A stretch of DNA of 64,000 bases, from the NCBI GenBank assembly GCA_930367205.1, contig OV884009.1, positions 123,884,639-123,948,638 of the forward strand, written 5' to 3'. The position numbers and the translations under genes were made by a program. The notes below the pieces were generated by a model, which saw nothing but the letters and a program-made list of their open reading frames with translations, did no database searches and was not told where the DNA came from. The stretch comes from Acanthosoma haemorrhoidale (taxonomy: Eukaryota > Arthropoda > Insecta > Hemiptera > Acanthosomatidae). This document shows positions 36,130 through 48,835 of this stretch, piece after piece. How positions within the stretch are numbered: the first letter of the stretch is position 1; each line of letters begins with the position of its first letter.

Positions 36130-36298
36130 CTTTTTATAAACAAATGCAGCAATCGAAGCTCTAATAAACAGTCATTTCCAAGTGACTGATTGACTACAAC
36201 ATCAATAGCATCTCTGGAATTTTTATTCTTTATTACTCGCATAACTTTCTGGTCATTAGGTCCAATCATACAGTTGGATATATTTTTATCAATTGAAC
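36130..36298 (-). CDS. Unknown minus-strand gene, exon i
   Basis: 169 bp, acceptor ATTTGTTCTAG before 36298 and donor AAAAAG|GTGTGA after 36130. Two bases complete a cysteine codon with the exon at 37723. It encodes 55 full residues, including SIDKNISNCMIGPNDQKVMR and GNDCLLELRLLHLFIK, and leaves two bases that make arginine with the next exon. The frame is open on past the donor by chance (to 36051), but the phase and the GT site fit only with splicing. Not recognised. Confidence 0.82.
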
Positions 36299-37722
36299 CT
36301 AGAACAAATAACAGGACAAAATTAATTATGCATTTATTAAAAACATATCAAGAGCTAACTTACAAGGCTTATAACTTAAGAGCTACCATAAATTTCTCAC
36401 AATTTGATAACTCATTACTTAACTTTAACTACTAAGTAATATAGCAAATAACAATCCAAGAACAAACACTTGCAGCAATTTAATCAAACTGTCCATGTTT
36501 CTCATCACCCTCACATCAGACCCAACATTTTCTTTACCAGATCGGATGGACAAATACATTGTATATTAGAACTATTGTCTAATACTATATCTAGATAAAA
36601 ACTTAATAATAAACTACTACTAAGTTATTATCACTAATAATGTCATAATACTGATAAACTTCACAAGTTTAAGTCAATTCTAAACAACTGAATAAGATTA
36701 AAATAGGCTGGCTATTCTCTACATAGGTCTGGACTTCAAATCAAAGTTAGATTGGTCCAAGGAGTGGGTAATTGGTTAATCAGTTAACTGACCTTGGGCC
36801 AAGAATTAGTTATGTACGGATCTCCCGGGATTTTAAGGGAAGCAGCTAGGAGATCTGGGCTGGAAAGAGAGGTACATTTTGGTGTCAATGGCATAGGTAG
36901 TATAGAAAGAACAGGCTTAAATGTCCATGAAAGGCAGATACAACTTGGTAACGTTTTCCTTCCATCAACTTTTTACCCTTTATAAACTTTGTTTTTTGTC
37001 CATTAATTGTTAGGAAGTCAACAAAAAAAGGAATGATTTTTATCCTGCAATTAAAAAGGAGCAAATTTTGAAAATCCAACACCAGATTCTTGATAAGAAG
37101 GAAAATATCCAATAATAGGTGTTGGCAAGATTGAAACCAAACTCTTTTCTTCACAAGAAGTACAAAAAACATGTGAGCTCACAAGGATCAAATGTTGTTC
37201 CTCCAAACTTTCATTGCTTGCTTTACCTACAGGAAAGGCAAAATTAATGTAATCAAGGTGGTACAGCAAAATCAAAATAAGAGACATCCCAAGAAGTATT
37301 CACCAATGCACTTTCAACTCCAGAACAGGCGGCTGAGAGCTGAGAAAGGCGAGATATTTTTTTCTGGAAGTGTATAAAGCTAACTCTTAGGTATTTTCTT
37401 TTTTAGGGTTTTCTGTGAAAAAAAGGTTTTACTTGAATAATCACAATTCCAAGGAAATATAAAATAAAAAGGAAAAACCTGTAAAAGTGAAAAATATTTA
37501 CTATTATATATAAGTAAATTTAGATAACCAATAGAACATTATCTAGAGGAATATTTAATTGAAAAAAACATAAATAGGCAAAATAATCAACAGAATGGAG
37601 TTAGCACTATCTAATTGATGAAACAATTATTTAATTAATTGGTCATGAAAACATTTCCTTTGAACCTTATAAGCAAACAATAGTAATTTACTTAAAATTA
37701 TACAATTAAAATAAATATTTAC
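36299..37722. other. Intron DNA of the minus-strand gene
   Basis: AT-rich intron. Short open frames near 36794-36985 and 36885-37287 lie on opposite strands, overlap each other and have no recognisable domain or splice context. I see no transposon protein. Confidence 0.45.
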
Positions 37723-37817
37723 ATGCTTGTTCAGTGAACTTGTTGACAGAAATTGTTTGTATCCGATTCCCAGCAAAAAGTATAACAGTCATGGAAGGAA
37801 GTCCAACCAAAGCAACA
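37723..37817 (-). CDS. Unknown minus-strand gene, exon h
   Basis: 95 bp, acceptor TTTCCCTAG before 37817 and donor GCAT|GTAAAT after 37723. One base completes a phenylalanine codon from the previous exon. It encodes VALVGLPSMTVILFAGNRI and QTISVNKFTEQA, and leaves one base for cysteine. A hydrophobic core strand followed by a polar turn would suit an OB-fold or beta-propeller blade. This is inference only. Confidence 0.82.
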
Positions 37818-37926
37818 CTAGGGAAATAAATTATAACTTAACAAGATTAGTTCTATAAAGTAATATAAAAATATTGCCTTTTTTTATCAAAGAGTTAGTG
37901 TATAAGTATTGAATAATTATACTCAC

Positions 37927-38038
37927 AAAGGAAAATGAATGACCAGAATACTATTAAGATTTATGTCAGGTGCAATCTTCAATAGAATAAGATGAATTCT
38001 TTCTTGTTTCTGTTCTACAGTTAACTGGCTCTTCATTC
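37927..38038 (-). CDS. Unknown minus-strand gene, exon g
   Basis: 112 bp, acceptor TTTTGTGTAG before 38038 and strong donor CTTT|GTGAGT after 37927. Two bases complete a glycine with the exon at 40964. It then encodes MKSQLTVEQKQERIHLILL and KIAPDINLNSILVIHFP, with two bases left over. It is separated from the next exon by an intron of only 109 bp. The in-frame ATG is internal and probably not a start. Confidence 0.83.
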
Positions 38039-38276
38039 CTACACAAAAGTTTTTTTTTAATGTCTAGTATTTGTTTTTAATTTCAATGTTTTACACATGC
38101 TTGCGAATAAACTAAAACACAAATCTAAATGCCAAGAAGAATACATGAGTATTTCTCATTAAATCATCAGGAAGGCTATCAAAGTATAATTTTAAAATTT
38201 TGTAAAAAAATTTCTATGATGACAATGAGATATAAAAAGACTAAATAATACTAGAGTGCTCAGACTTACTATTCTA

Positions 38277-38887
38277 GAGGCCCCTTCTTAGTTATTCATA
38301 AAAAGAATAATGCATTTCGGTCCCCTCGGTAATTCGTAATGATTGTCGTACCAAAGATCACTTAAAAGTCTCATAATTTGTAAGTCTCTGTTGATCCCGT
38401 TTATTTGAGAAAAAAAACAAACCTTCTCCTTCCCACTCTCCAATACACTTAATCACGTTTGTTTACATTGGATTGAATATCCTTTATTTTCAGCGACATT
38501 CATTTTCCCGCTCAGCCAGTCCAAACTTCCGGTTCAGTTTAGTGTGATTTCACCATTATTTCAAACTGTACCCAAAAGAAATGATGTAAATGACGAAGTT
38601 TTGTCTGCTAATGTGATCCTGGACAATGCAATCGATCAAGCATGCCAACAATCCATCCGTCAGAAAAAAATAAATGATTTCTTTTCCACTTAAGTATTTT
38701 TTTTATCAAAAATAACTAAATACATACATATTTTAGTTTCTTATTTTGTATCGTAGATATATGGAATTTTAAAGTCGATAATCCCATTAATTTGAATTTT
38801 GCATTTTTTTAGCCTTTGATAATTCGTAATCCCACTATTTCGAAAATCTCAATAATTCGTAATAATACTCTCTGTCCCCTACAGTGC
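38277..38887 (+). mobile_element. Pogo/Tigger-like element fragment
   Basis: The frame ending at TAA 38691-38693 reads DEVLSANVILDNAIDQAC followed by QQSIRQKKINDFFST, the kind of C-terminal tail (…I.DFF) that closes pogo-type transposases. A terminal-repeat-like end with TAATTCGTAAT motifs lies at about 38815-38887, and a related motif sits at 38330-38345. The catalytic region is missing, so this is a short internally deleted copy in an intron of the minus-strand gene. Confidence 0.6.
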
Positions 38888-40963
38888 CACTACAAATTAT
38901 CGGGATTGTACCAAACCAGTTGAAAATTTATGAGTGTTTTTATAATATGAATATCATTTCTTGTGATTTTTTTTTTATGTATTTCACTCTTATTCAGGTT
39001 TTATTGAATATTGAAAAATGTACTAGATTAGTAGAGAGAAAAAGCACTGTTCTTCTCACTAATAAATATTTCAATACTGTTATTATGTTTAACTAGATTA
39101 GGAGATAAGATGGAGCTATGTGAAAGTTGTAAACATAATATTATTGACAGATATAACAACTTTTTGTAATTATAAGAATTCAGCAACATAAATGCTAGGC
39201 TGTTACAAAAATCTTTGGGCATGAAATATAATTGACTAAAAAATAACCTATTAAACTACTAATCAACTCTTTTTTTTTATAATTTCAATCATTGTTTACA
39301 TTGACTAATCCTTTATTCAATTATGTACTCCAAATCTCACAGCACTTTATTTATTATTGCAATTTTCAATGAGAATGCCCAAAGAAATATTGCGATTTGT
39401 GGCCTTTTAAGACTCCACTTGAAAAAAGGTCGAAGAGTGCTAAGGTAATAGTCGATGAAATGTGTTTGGTTGAAGGTCAACGGATACTGCGTTGAAATAT
39501 GGCAGTGCTTTGGTTCAAACAATACAAAACAATGCTGGTAAGACCAGCCTTCAAGAGGAACCTCAGAGTAGGTGCCCATTCAGTTGTCAATGATGATGAA
39601 ATTACTCAAGAGTGTGAGCACAAAATAATCAAATATATTTTGAGGAATAACATTTAAGTTATTATTTTATATTAATTTTTTATATAAACTAGTTTAATGT
39701 ACGAGAACTTTGTTAACCACCTAGTAAATCATAACACCAAACAAATTACCTATATTATAAATATTCCAAGAATTAAATGTTTTCTTGTCAAGCAAGAATA
39801 TGAAGAGCAAAAAAATAACATCTCCAAATAAGATTAATTAAGTGTGTAACAACTCATAATTCAAAATTAAGTCATTAATATATTAAAATTGAATCTAGAA
39901 ACATAATGGTCTATAAATATTCTAGACAATACAATTTTGTTGATCGGTGCTAGATTTAAGTCATCCATACAAAAAGCAAAAATCAGTGAATGTTGGAAAA
40001 TAAATAGACATTTTAGCAGCTTTGAACTATGGATTAATAGTGCAAACAGCTGAGCCTTTGTGTTTTGATGCTTTGTATTTTTTATACCTTATAATGACAA
40101 ATCTAATAAGCAAAATTATTCATCTATTTTCAATACAAAATTGACCAATTATCTACTAAGATGACATATTTAAGTTTGTAACCTGCTTAATTAGATTAAC
40201 TGTCAGTGAAAAATTAGGATCTAAAAAACCAAATTGAAATATTAAGAGAAGGATGAAGATAGAGAAAAGATTATTAATATGTGCTTAATAGATCGAAGAG
40301 AAACTGTGATATTGTCTGTTAACTATGGCAGAAATAATAATTGTAAAAAGCTGGAAGGTTAAATGATAGTGAATAGTGGTGGTGAAGGATGTACAATCCC
40401 AACAAAGAATATGATACCAGAAACATGTAGATACAACATTCTATAGAATGCCTAGGCCATAAATTAAGTAAGTTTCATTCCATATTTTGCCCAACCCAAT
40501 TGTTCCGAGTACTTCATTCTTCATTTTTTTTTTTTTTTTTTTAGTTTTACCTGGTTGACTAATATATAAAAACTTTAAATCCATATAACTAAAGGAACAT
40601 TTTAAATTGGTCAATAAAATTTCTAAGCTGCTCCGTGAAGTATTCCGAAATTTTTTGCTCAATATATGTTTGTTTCACTTAAATAATATGTTAAAAGTCA
40701 AATTCAAGTTATGAAAAAAGTAATTTTCCCCTGATAAGTTATTTTATATTGACCTGATAAAAAATTTTAGGTCGAACTTTTTTATTCTTAGCTTAATCAT
40801 CCCTTAAATACTTTATAATAGTAAGTAAAATTTAGCGAATGAAGAAGTTATTTTTTTAATTATAAAAATGTGTTATTAGTTGGACACATTTATACAATTT
40901 TTGTTTAGTAATTACATTTTTTTGCACTAAACAAGATAAAAAATATTAATATAAATTCATTAC
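38888..40963. other. Intron DNA of the minus-strand gene
   Basis: AT-rich intron with no recognised exon. A + strand stretch at about 39370-39660 gives a run of about 45 open codons (for example VIVDEMCLVEGQRILR) that I cannot assign and that may be a repeat. A T16 tract lies near 40528. Confidence 0.45.
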
Positions 40964-41154
40964 CTGAAACATCTTGAGGTATGCATGTCACAATATAATA
41001 TCTTTCAGAATATAAAATATTTTTTACTGATAAAGGTTCAGAAGCAAATAATCCTTTTGATGTCCTCAAGCCAACTTTTATTTCATGGGAAAACAAATTT
41101 GCTTCTTTTCTTAAATTAGACATAATGCGAAAAGCTCTTTCAAGCAATGTACCT
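40964..41154 (-). CDS. Unknown minus-strand gene, exon f
   Basis: 191 bp, the largest exon found. Acceptor TTTTTTTTAG before 41154 and donor TTCAG|GTAATG after 40964. One base completes a lysine codon from the exon at 47994. It encodes 63 residues, GTLLERAFRIMSNLRKEANL then EIKVGLRTSKGLFASEPLSV and YYIVTCIPQDVS, and ends with one base of a glycine codon. It marks the change from the hydrophilic N-terminal part of the protein to the folded part. Not recognised; a DNA-repair scaffold or another OB-fold protein is possible but untested. Confidence 0.85.
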
Positions 41155-41344
41155 CTAAAAAAAACAAAGTATGATAGCCATAAAAAGTATAGGATTTTAG
41201 ATTAGATACATCTAATATTTCTTGACTGCAAACAAATACCATTCACCTAAAAACAATAAACATCCTAAACATTGGACAACCTTGTATCTATTATTCCCCA
41301 AATAATGTTTTCGTGAGTATTTGTCATATAATGTGACTACACCT

Positions 41345-41790
41345 TTGTTAAGAGAGTTCAACAGTGATGGGAAGAACCGTTTCTGTTCACGGATCCAAAC
41401 CTATCAAAACCTGAGTGTTAGATCTGTGGTGTAAATATTTTGATGCCTTAAATATACAATTTGGAGAGAGAACTCATGAAGAATCATTCTGATTTTGATT
41501 CCAAGTAGCCAGTTGGCTGACTTAGTCTTGAGATTGGATTTTGTTGAAAAAAAAATCTCTTTGCAAAAAAAATGAAACCATATGGAGGTGGAGAGCAAGT
41601 TAGCTAGCTCATCTTAAACATATTTGCAAAACAGACAAACGATCCGAAACTTTCTAAACTAGAGGACGACATAGTTCTGTCTCAAAATATGGCAATGCCC
41701 TCAATCGCACAAAATTCTGGGAAATGTTCGAAAAAGACATTACCAATCTATAGAGTTCTCCATTGGGATGTTCTTTGGCTCTCAAGAGGA
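41345..41790 (+). mobile_element. hAT-BED element, internally deleted copy 2
   Basis: Matches copy 1 along its length. The stretch at 41360-41660 corresponds to about 19705-20020, and the sequence then jumps to the part corresponding to about 20440-20560. A central piece of several hundred bases is therefore missing. The BED-finger cysteine region is mutated and the frame is broken. Same strand as copies 1 and 3. Confidence 0.75.
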
Positions 41791-42109
41791 AGCCGGAGTT
41801 TGTAGAACCACAATTTTGCACAAGCTGTACAAGACTGTTTCCTAGCTGGCATTTAGAGAAACAAGCAGGCTCCTTGGTTTGAAAATCAACCAAATCAACA
41901 AATAACAAACACATCAAACTGAACAGATAACAAGACCAGTAGAAAAAGTATAAATTTGCAAAATTGCTTGAATTTACATATTTTAAATCTGTGCTCACCT
42001 CGGATAATGTTCAATAAAGATTAATTTCAATAAAATTCAAAACATATAGTCCATAATCATAAAAACTGTGGACAATGGTATCTAGACGCTAGTAAATCTA
42101 GACAATGGT

Positions 42110-43300
42110 AGATAGACGTTCACCTTTCTTGGCGCCTTGGATTCTTTGATTTTCTTATCTATTGTCATGACTATTCAGGCCAGAATATTACCATGTATGG
42201 AAATATTATTTATTTTATAGCTAATTAAAGAAGCGGCTGCATCTATTTTTCTATTGTTAATATTTTTTTCCTAATCTGTCACAAATGCATTTAATATTGT
42301 TTATCTATGTGCCAAATTGGGGTTTACCAATAGCGGCATTTATAGGTGCACTTTAGGTGAACCCCTTCATTACTACCGAATTAATAATAATCTCTCGAAA
42401 TCAGTTAGCACGAAGTGAAGCTAAAGGAACTAATCTCATAAACCAAGAGGCTCCATTTCTACCTCCTAAAAGACAGCACCATCTAGCAAAGTATAATTAG
42501 CTGCCTGGAGATGCCGCCATGTGGATCAAGCGCAGCGACTATTGTCACCATGATCAGTCTTCTGTATAAGCTCCCACCAACTACAGACGGACCGACCCCA
42601 GTTTCCATCTTACAGACAAACCAGGCGGAGCTCACCCTGTAGGTGAGGACGGAGATAAAAAAAGTGAATGACTTTAACATTAGAAAGTCCAAGTTGGGTT
42701 AATAGTGGGTTGGATGATCTGATCTGGTCAGCGAGTACAAGGGACTGAGAAATTACTATTATTAATTAGCTTTTTCTGCTGCCGGACAGCTGTGATCTGC
42801 TGCTCAGTGTTGATTTTTTGCTTTTGATTTAGGATGCGACACTGTGGACGTATAATTAGAGAGATAGAGCTCGTTGCTGATCTTTTTTGGTTTAGAATTA
42901 GAATTTTTTATTAGCAATAATTTTTATAATAATAATTTTGAAATTCTAACCCATTAATTAAATAAAGATACACCTTCTGTAATTATAGTATTCCTGCAGA
43001 TGTTGAAATTTTATCCGTTGTACAATTGCCATCCAACAGTGTAATACTTTTGACTTGTTTAACCATACCCTCGATTGAATGGGATTGGGCTTTGAGTTTT
43101 GAGATTATCGAAGGGATGTGAGCTCGAGTAGAGGACACTGGGGAGTTTACTGAGGCAGTTTAACCTATCCCTTAATTATTAATTAAAGGTCATATTGTTT
43201 GCAACAATCACCATTCATTTTCTTTCTTTTCCTGGCATTTTTGAAATGTTTATAAACACTGTATGGGTCTGAAGACACGCCAAATTGTCAAACAAATCAG
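42110..43300 (+). repeat. Dispersed repeat split by a ~1.03-kb insertion
   Basis: The left part (about 42115-42173) matches 47525-47583 and the right part (about 43208-43290) matches 47583-47655, where the two are continuous. The 1.03 kb between them (about 42174-43207) is absent from the uninterrupted copy and must be an insertion. The insert has no recognisable protein. It contains a GC-richer middle (42330-42760) and an AT-rich 3' half. Confidence 0.65.
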
Positions 43301-44599
43301 TCAAGTTTTTGAGGCCTGTCTACTATACTATTCCTTCCCTACTAAACATATAAAACTTTTCTTTGCAGGATTCAGAATAAGATCTCAATTTCTATAACTC
43401 TAAGTAAATATCACCCCATCTCAACATTAGTTTATCGACACATTCCCCAACTGGCTTAGTCATGCAGTTAAAGTGCCCCCTGAAACATTCTGTTTTATGT
43501 TGGTTTATTTAATTTTCTTTTTTTCTTCAATGCAACACTGGCCTTCCCAGGGGTCTGGGGTTCCCATGGAACCTGAGCTGTAGTTTCAGCAATTTCTACC
43601 AACCTATTGTTCAGCAACAATGAGTTTGAAATATTCTATGTTTAATAGGCTTATTGCCTAGCCAGCTTGAGAAGTGCACAAGCAGACTGGCCCCCATTAC
43701 TCACTAACAGCTGTTTTTAGTCAACAATCACAAACCTCCACCAAAAAAATGTCCCAACCAGGGTCATTACCAAACCAACAGTGACTGACCACTTTCTCCA
43801 GGTATGTCCATCATCGAATCAACAAAGCATGGCAGGACAGATACCAACTCCCTGAAATAGTCACCTGCGACTTTTCACGAGATCGGGAACCAGCACATGA
43901 ACTTACAGAAATAAACCACTACTGGTAGACTACCACCCTCATACCTTTCTCAGAACTGATTCCAAACACTTACAGATATAGACCATGAAGAAGAGCTAGA
44001 AATCTCCAAGCACCTGCCTATTCATATAAAAATCGATAATTTTATTGATATATTGTTATGATATTTTTAAATGGTGCTTATGTAAAAAATCTCGGAAAAA
44101 TACGAAATTATAAGTCAAGAAGGCATCGGACAGGAAGTGAACCTCCTGAAAGTCGTCGAGAGTGAGGGATGAACCTCCTGAGTGGTCGTTCGTAGTGAGT
44201 CGTTGGGCAGACACAGAGGGAGACGGTGTGGCGTACCCAAGCTGGCACGATATAGTCCCTTTTCATTTATCAACATCAGGACAACTTTAATATCAACCAA
44301 CATGAAGATAAGTCAGATCGAGCAAAGAGTGATATGAACAATAAGGATACCAACGCGAAGAAGCGCTGGCCAGCATAAGAAGAAATTAAAAGTACGTGAT
44401 TATATTTGTATGTAAATTTTTAGTTGTAAATGCTTGTAATAATTAAATCAATATTCCTTTTGCCAAAAGTTTCCTAAAATAATTAACAGAACCCTGGATT
44501 AAAGTAAAAGTTTGAATATAAAGTTTTTTTTGTTTTTTTTATAAATAATTAAAATAATGATAATTAATAGAGTAATAAGAAAATATTAGAATAATATGC
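43301..44599. other. Probable 5' part of a retroelement, unassigned
   Basis: Lies upstream of a Jockey-like gag at 44600. Stretches at 43620-43990 and 44100-44330 have the C-rich and purine-rich composition of retroelement leader or gag-start sequence, but there is no domain I can name. No host exon seen. Confidence 0.35.
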
Positions 44600-46590
44600 A
44601 TAAAAGTCCCCTCCGTTTACAGCGTTGATTTGTTACCGCTGTTCTACACCCCAACACCTCAGATGCCTACTGCATTATTATAAAATTTGTTGAAAGAGCC
44701 CGAATTCAAGTTTATACCAACCAACTTAAACAGCAAAAACCATACCGGGTGGTGATCAAAAACATCCACTCCTGTTACACTGATCAAAAAGAAACTAGAA
44801 AGGTCCATGACACCAGAAGTAAGATACATAAAATAAACAAAACACCACTTCCGCTACTCTTTGTAAATTTAGAGCCTGGGCCTAAAAATCCTTATATTTT
44901 TACCCTTCACTCCCTTCTTTATACCAAAATAAAGGTGGAAGAGCCCTTTAAAAGAAATGAAATCCCACAATGCACTGTCAGGGGTTGTTCCAAACCAAGA
45001 ACTTCTGCTGACTAAACCTGTTTGTGTCGAGTGTGCAGGACCTTACCAAACTAAAAACTGCTCCAAAAGCCGAAAACTCCTGGCAATCTGCATCCACTAC
45101 TCTCTTCAGCACCCATATATATAGGGGATGTACAGTCTACCGGGACTAGGCTTCTAGACAAAGATTTCAAGGCCATCAGCAACCCACTCACCAGCTGCCT
45201 CAGATACCTATCACTAGACCACAAAAAACCCAGTGACTTCCTCAAAGTCAGCTCCAATTAGCAATACAGCACCAGCCACATTCGCTTTTCCTTAACAATA
45301 CATCAGAAGGATCACAATAGCCTTCAATCAACCTCACCTCAGCACCTAGGCCTTACACTTCTGATACCAGATCCCAACAGCCCAAACAGTGATCAGTAGA
45401 TCAGTGTGGTATTCCTACTCCTTCTGTAACATATTACAAAATCACAACAATAACCGACAGTCTGACCTAAATAATAACTCAACTACAATCTATAATTATC
45501 CCTCATACTGAAATATTACAAACGGTCACAGCAATGTAAGTCCCTACCTCCCATCCAGGCCAGGATTGTCCCATCCTAAAACCTCTATCCATTCTACTAT
45601 AGAACCTCAATACAGAAATGAACTTACATTACTACTACAAACCAAAAACATTGACATTGCCTTACTAACAGAAACTCATCTAATCACATGATATACCTTC
45701 ATTATTTTGAGATATAACAATACATACTGACCATCAAGATAACAGTGCTCATGGTGGTTCTTGCTATCCTCATTCACTCCAGCATTTCCCACTATCCCGA
45801 TCCTTCCCCTACCTCCCCCAAATGCTTGCAAAGTTACTCCTTATACTCTCCAATCATATGTCTCCTCCCTTGGTCCCTGCTTTATTCCAGGAGGAGATTG
45901 TGATGTGTGGTTCCATCTTAACATCCAGCATTTGGCTGTAGAACCTCGAACTCTTGAGGGTGCAACTTCAGGTCTGTCCTCACTTTTCTTCACTCAAAAG
46001 TCCTCTCTCCTCCTAAACCTACCTACTGGCCTATATTACATTTAAAACTCACTCAAAAAGTCGACTATCATAACCTCTGTTCTGAATCATGTTCCTTCCA
46101 AATTATCCAACCTTTTTGACCTATCCTCTGACCCTACCCTATTCCTTCTTTCTTTCAACACTTATATGAATCCCTATTACTGCAACCTTAAAACCCTCTC
46201 TTATTAAAGGTCCAGTTGATTGGATGTCATTGATTCCTCTCTTCACACTCAACTCAAAAGTAAGGACAATATAGATGATGTTGTCTAAAAGCTCACGACT
46301 GCAGTTCAAACAGTGTACTCAATTCAATCAAGGTGCCCCACTTTTAAACCATTCCTTGTTAACCCCAAACCATCAATCTAAGACTTATAAAAGACAAGTG
46401 ACTCAGTTGGGACCCTCACATCATGTCCAAACGACAAGAAACTAACAGACCTAGCCCCCTCCCGCTATCAGAACTTCCATTTCCACCTCTCCGGCCATCT
46501 TAATCTGTATGGTAGCTCCCATTTCATCCTGAAGATCCCAGAGCGACACCTAAGGCGGAGGTGGCCTTGCGACCTCCTCCAAACCACCTA
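44600..46590 (+). mobile_element. Degraded Jockey-clade element (gag and endonuclease)
   Basis: 44690-45010 encodes PYRVVIKNIHSCYTDQKETR and PLPLLFVNLEPGPKNPYI, the gag domain that precedes the zinc knuckles in Jockey ORF1. A frameshifted knuckle (IPQCT… then CVECAG.) follows. 45600-45760 reads RNELTLLLQTKNIDIALLTE, the start of the Jockey endonuclease, and 46050-46560 carries scattered remnants of its end and of the linker. The reverse transcriptase is absent or replaced. Many stops and shifts. Confidence 0.75.
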
Positions 46591-46809
46591 TCATTTTGTT
46601 TATTGTGAACTCTTGTGATAAAGTGACAAGTTAAGTGGGTTAGAGCCCCCCCCCCCAAAAAAAAGAAACAAGACTTTTAATAAATGAAGTTCTAAACTCT
46701 GTTTAAAATACATGGTATTAATGTAATAATTGAAATAAAGATGTTTAAGTTTATCCACAATTAGTTAAATTGCAAGCTGCCATTTTTCTAGTAAACAGTC
46801 TCAATCAAT

Positions 46810-47480
46810 TTCAATTAGGCTTTTGACACACTTATTCCAATCAATCTGCCACACCGAAATTGCCAGCGTCCAACAATTGACCACAGACCACCACAAAATC
46901 ACTATCCTTGTTTTCCTAGATTTTACCAAAGCTTTTGTCACAATCAATCACCCCTTTGTTTTATCCTAATTAGAAACTAGATTCTTCTTAAATAGTACAG
47001 AAAAATAATTCTAATTATTTATTTTCAACTGATTTCAAGCCATCATAGTTCCACATTAAACCTCTATCTTCCTCATTCTCTGTAACCAAAAGTGTTGATC
47101 AGGGATCTTTTATCTCCCCAACTCCATTCTGCTCGTAAGTCAACAAACTCCATGACCAAATCAATCCTGTTCTTTATATACCTATGGTGATGGTACACAA
47201 AACCTCTGATCTCCATACTACTTCACTTAAAATTCAGGAAGACCTGGACCAAACTGTTTTTTGACCAATGAAAATAAACTGAATTTAAACCCTGAAAAGT
47301 TGAAAACCATTATCATAGGCTCCATCCTAGCTCTGCATTCACTCTCCGCATGACCCAACTAATTTGTATATCCATTCCTGACCTATGCCTCAAAAACTTT
47401 GGCCTGGAATGAACATTTATCACAAGTAACTTGATACTTATGGACCATATCATAATCATAAATATGTTGAAAAAAAAAAC
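46810..47480 (+). mobile_element. Reverse transcriptase fragment, L2/CR1-like
   Basis: In mixed frames: ILVFLDFTKAFVTINHPFVL (about 46905, with the block A aspartate), then VDQGSFISPT in place of the usual PQGS block (about 47095), and NKLNLNPEKLKTIIIGS (about 47270). This is the order of a non-LTR reverse transcriptase. The catalytic YADD block is lost (VMVHKT in its place). It is a different element from the Jockey copy in front of it. Confidence 0.65.
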
Positions 47481-47514
47481 TGCATTTCCTTCCACAAGGC
47501 TATTAGCTCAATTT

Positions 47515-47665
47515 ATACCATAGTAGAGATGCTTCGCCTTTCTTGGCTACTTGGATGGCTTTGATGTTCTTATCTATTGTCATGACCACTTGCTTTCTTT
47601 TTCCAGATATTTTTGAAATATTTATAAACAATGCATGGGTCTGAAGACACACCACTACTGAGGAA
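47515..47665 (+). repeat. Uninterrupted copy of the 42.1-kb repeat
   Basis: Continuous 130-140 bp match to the two halves at 42115-42173 and 43208-43290. It serves as the empty-site reference for the insertion there. The repeat's identity is unknown. It directly follows the L2/CR1-like fragment and may be its 3' end. Confidence 0.65.
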
Positions 47666-47993
47666 AATTCAGATTTAGTGAAAGAAGTTTGAATATAAAA
47701 TGAAATAAAAAATAACTTCATTCTACGACTACTATGTTACTTGTGATACATGGTCGTTCCAGGCTAAAAATAATTAGAATAAAATTAAAATAATTGTCGA
47801 CATATTTTTTTTAAACTAACTTTCACTAACCCAAATAATAAATATTTATCTGTATTTAACCGACACAGGTGGTATTCGTGGGTGTTAAGGAAATAAGGAG
47901 AAGCACTCTTTGTGCTGGAACTTATTTTTAAAGTGATACATAATTTTTTAATTAAATAAATAGATATATAGATATATTTATATATAAACATAC

Positions 47994-48157
47994 TTTTTAG
48001 GTGCTTTTTGCATTTTTTTTTTCTGTAAGCCCATGGATGTAGTTATGACAGGGGACTGGTTATTCCATTTATTTTGTGGAGTATAAACTTGTGCTTCGTT
48101 AGTTTTTAAGAAAGTGGGTCCCTCCTCCTTGTGTTGTTTTTCACTGCCTCCCATATT
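47994..48157 (-). CDS. Unknown minus-strand gene, exon e
   Basis: 164 bp, acceptor CTTTTATTTTAG before 48157 and donor CCTAAAAA|GTATGT after 47994. It starts in phase 0, which matches the end of the exon at 52843, and leaves two bases that make lysine with the exon at 40964. It encodes 54 mostly hydrophilic residues, NMGGSEKQHKEEGPTFLKTN and a basic end LQKKKMQKAPKK. Low complexity and charge suggest a disordered linker, possibly with a nuclear localisation signal at the lysine cluster. Confidence 0.72.
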
Positions 48158-48835
48158 CTAAAATAAAAGAGTAATAAAATATAGCAATATTTTATCCTAT
48201 TTTAAAATTACCTGAAAGAAAATTTATTTAAAAAACAGAGGCCAGAGCTTGTTTATTAATTTTTTTTATATTGTATATCAAGCAAAATAAATATTAGTAA
48301 TGAGAATTTGATTTATTTTGTTGTACAGTTTTATAATCGTTGCCATAGAAAAGCCTATTAATGCTGAATATAAGGTTATTTATTTAAGTAAGGTGATTTT
48401 ATCCTACTGATCCAAACTTTGAGGTCAAAAAGCATATAAGACTTGTACATAAATATTTTTTAGATTGATTCTCTCCTGCAAGTACAACAAATTGTAACTA
48501 CCAGAAAGTTTACCTGGAAAACTTTCTGGCATCCCACTATTTCTTGATACAATTAAGGCTATAACTATGTTACAGCCTATGTTCTACAGGCACTCAATTT
48601 TCTTTCAACTTCAAGTATACTAAGTATTTGTAACATATTTTTGGATATATTCAGTTATCCATTCTCCAGCCATCAAATGAGACTCCTATGAATTATTTAA
48701 TTGTTGGCCTTCAGTCTCTAATTAGATGAAACAGTAAAGAGCACTTGAGTGGTAAATTTCAAATGGAATTCTAGGTGGTGGGAGCTATTTTTTTCAATGT
48801 CTTTTAAAAAATATAATCCCCAAACGTCTGCTTAG

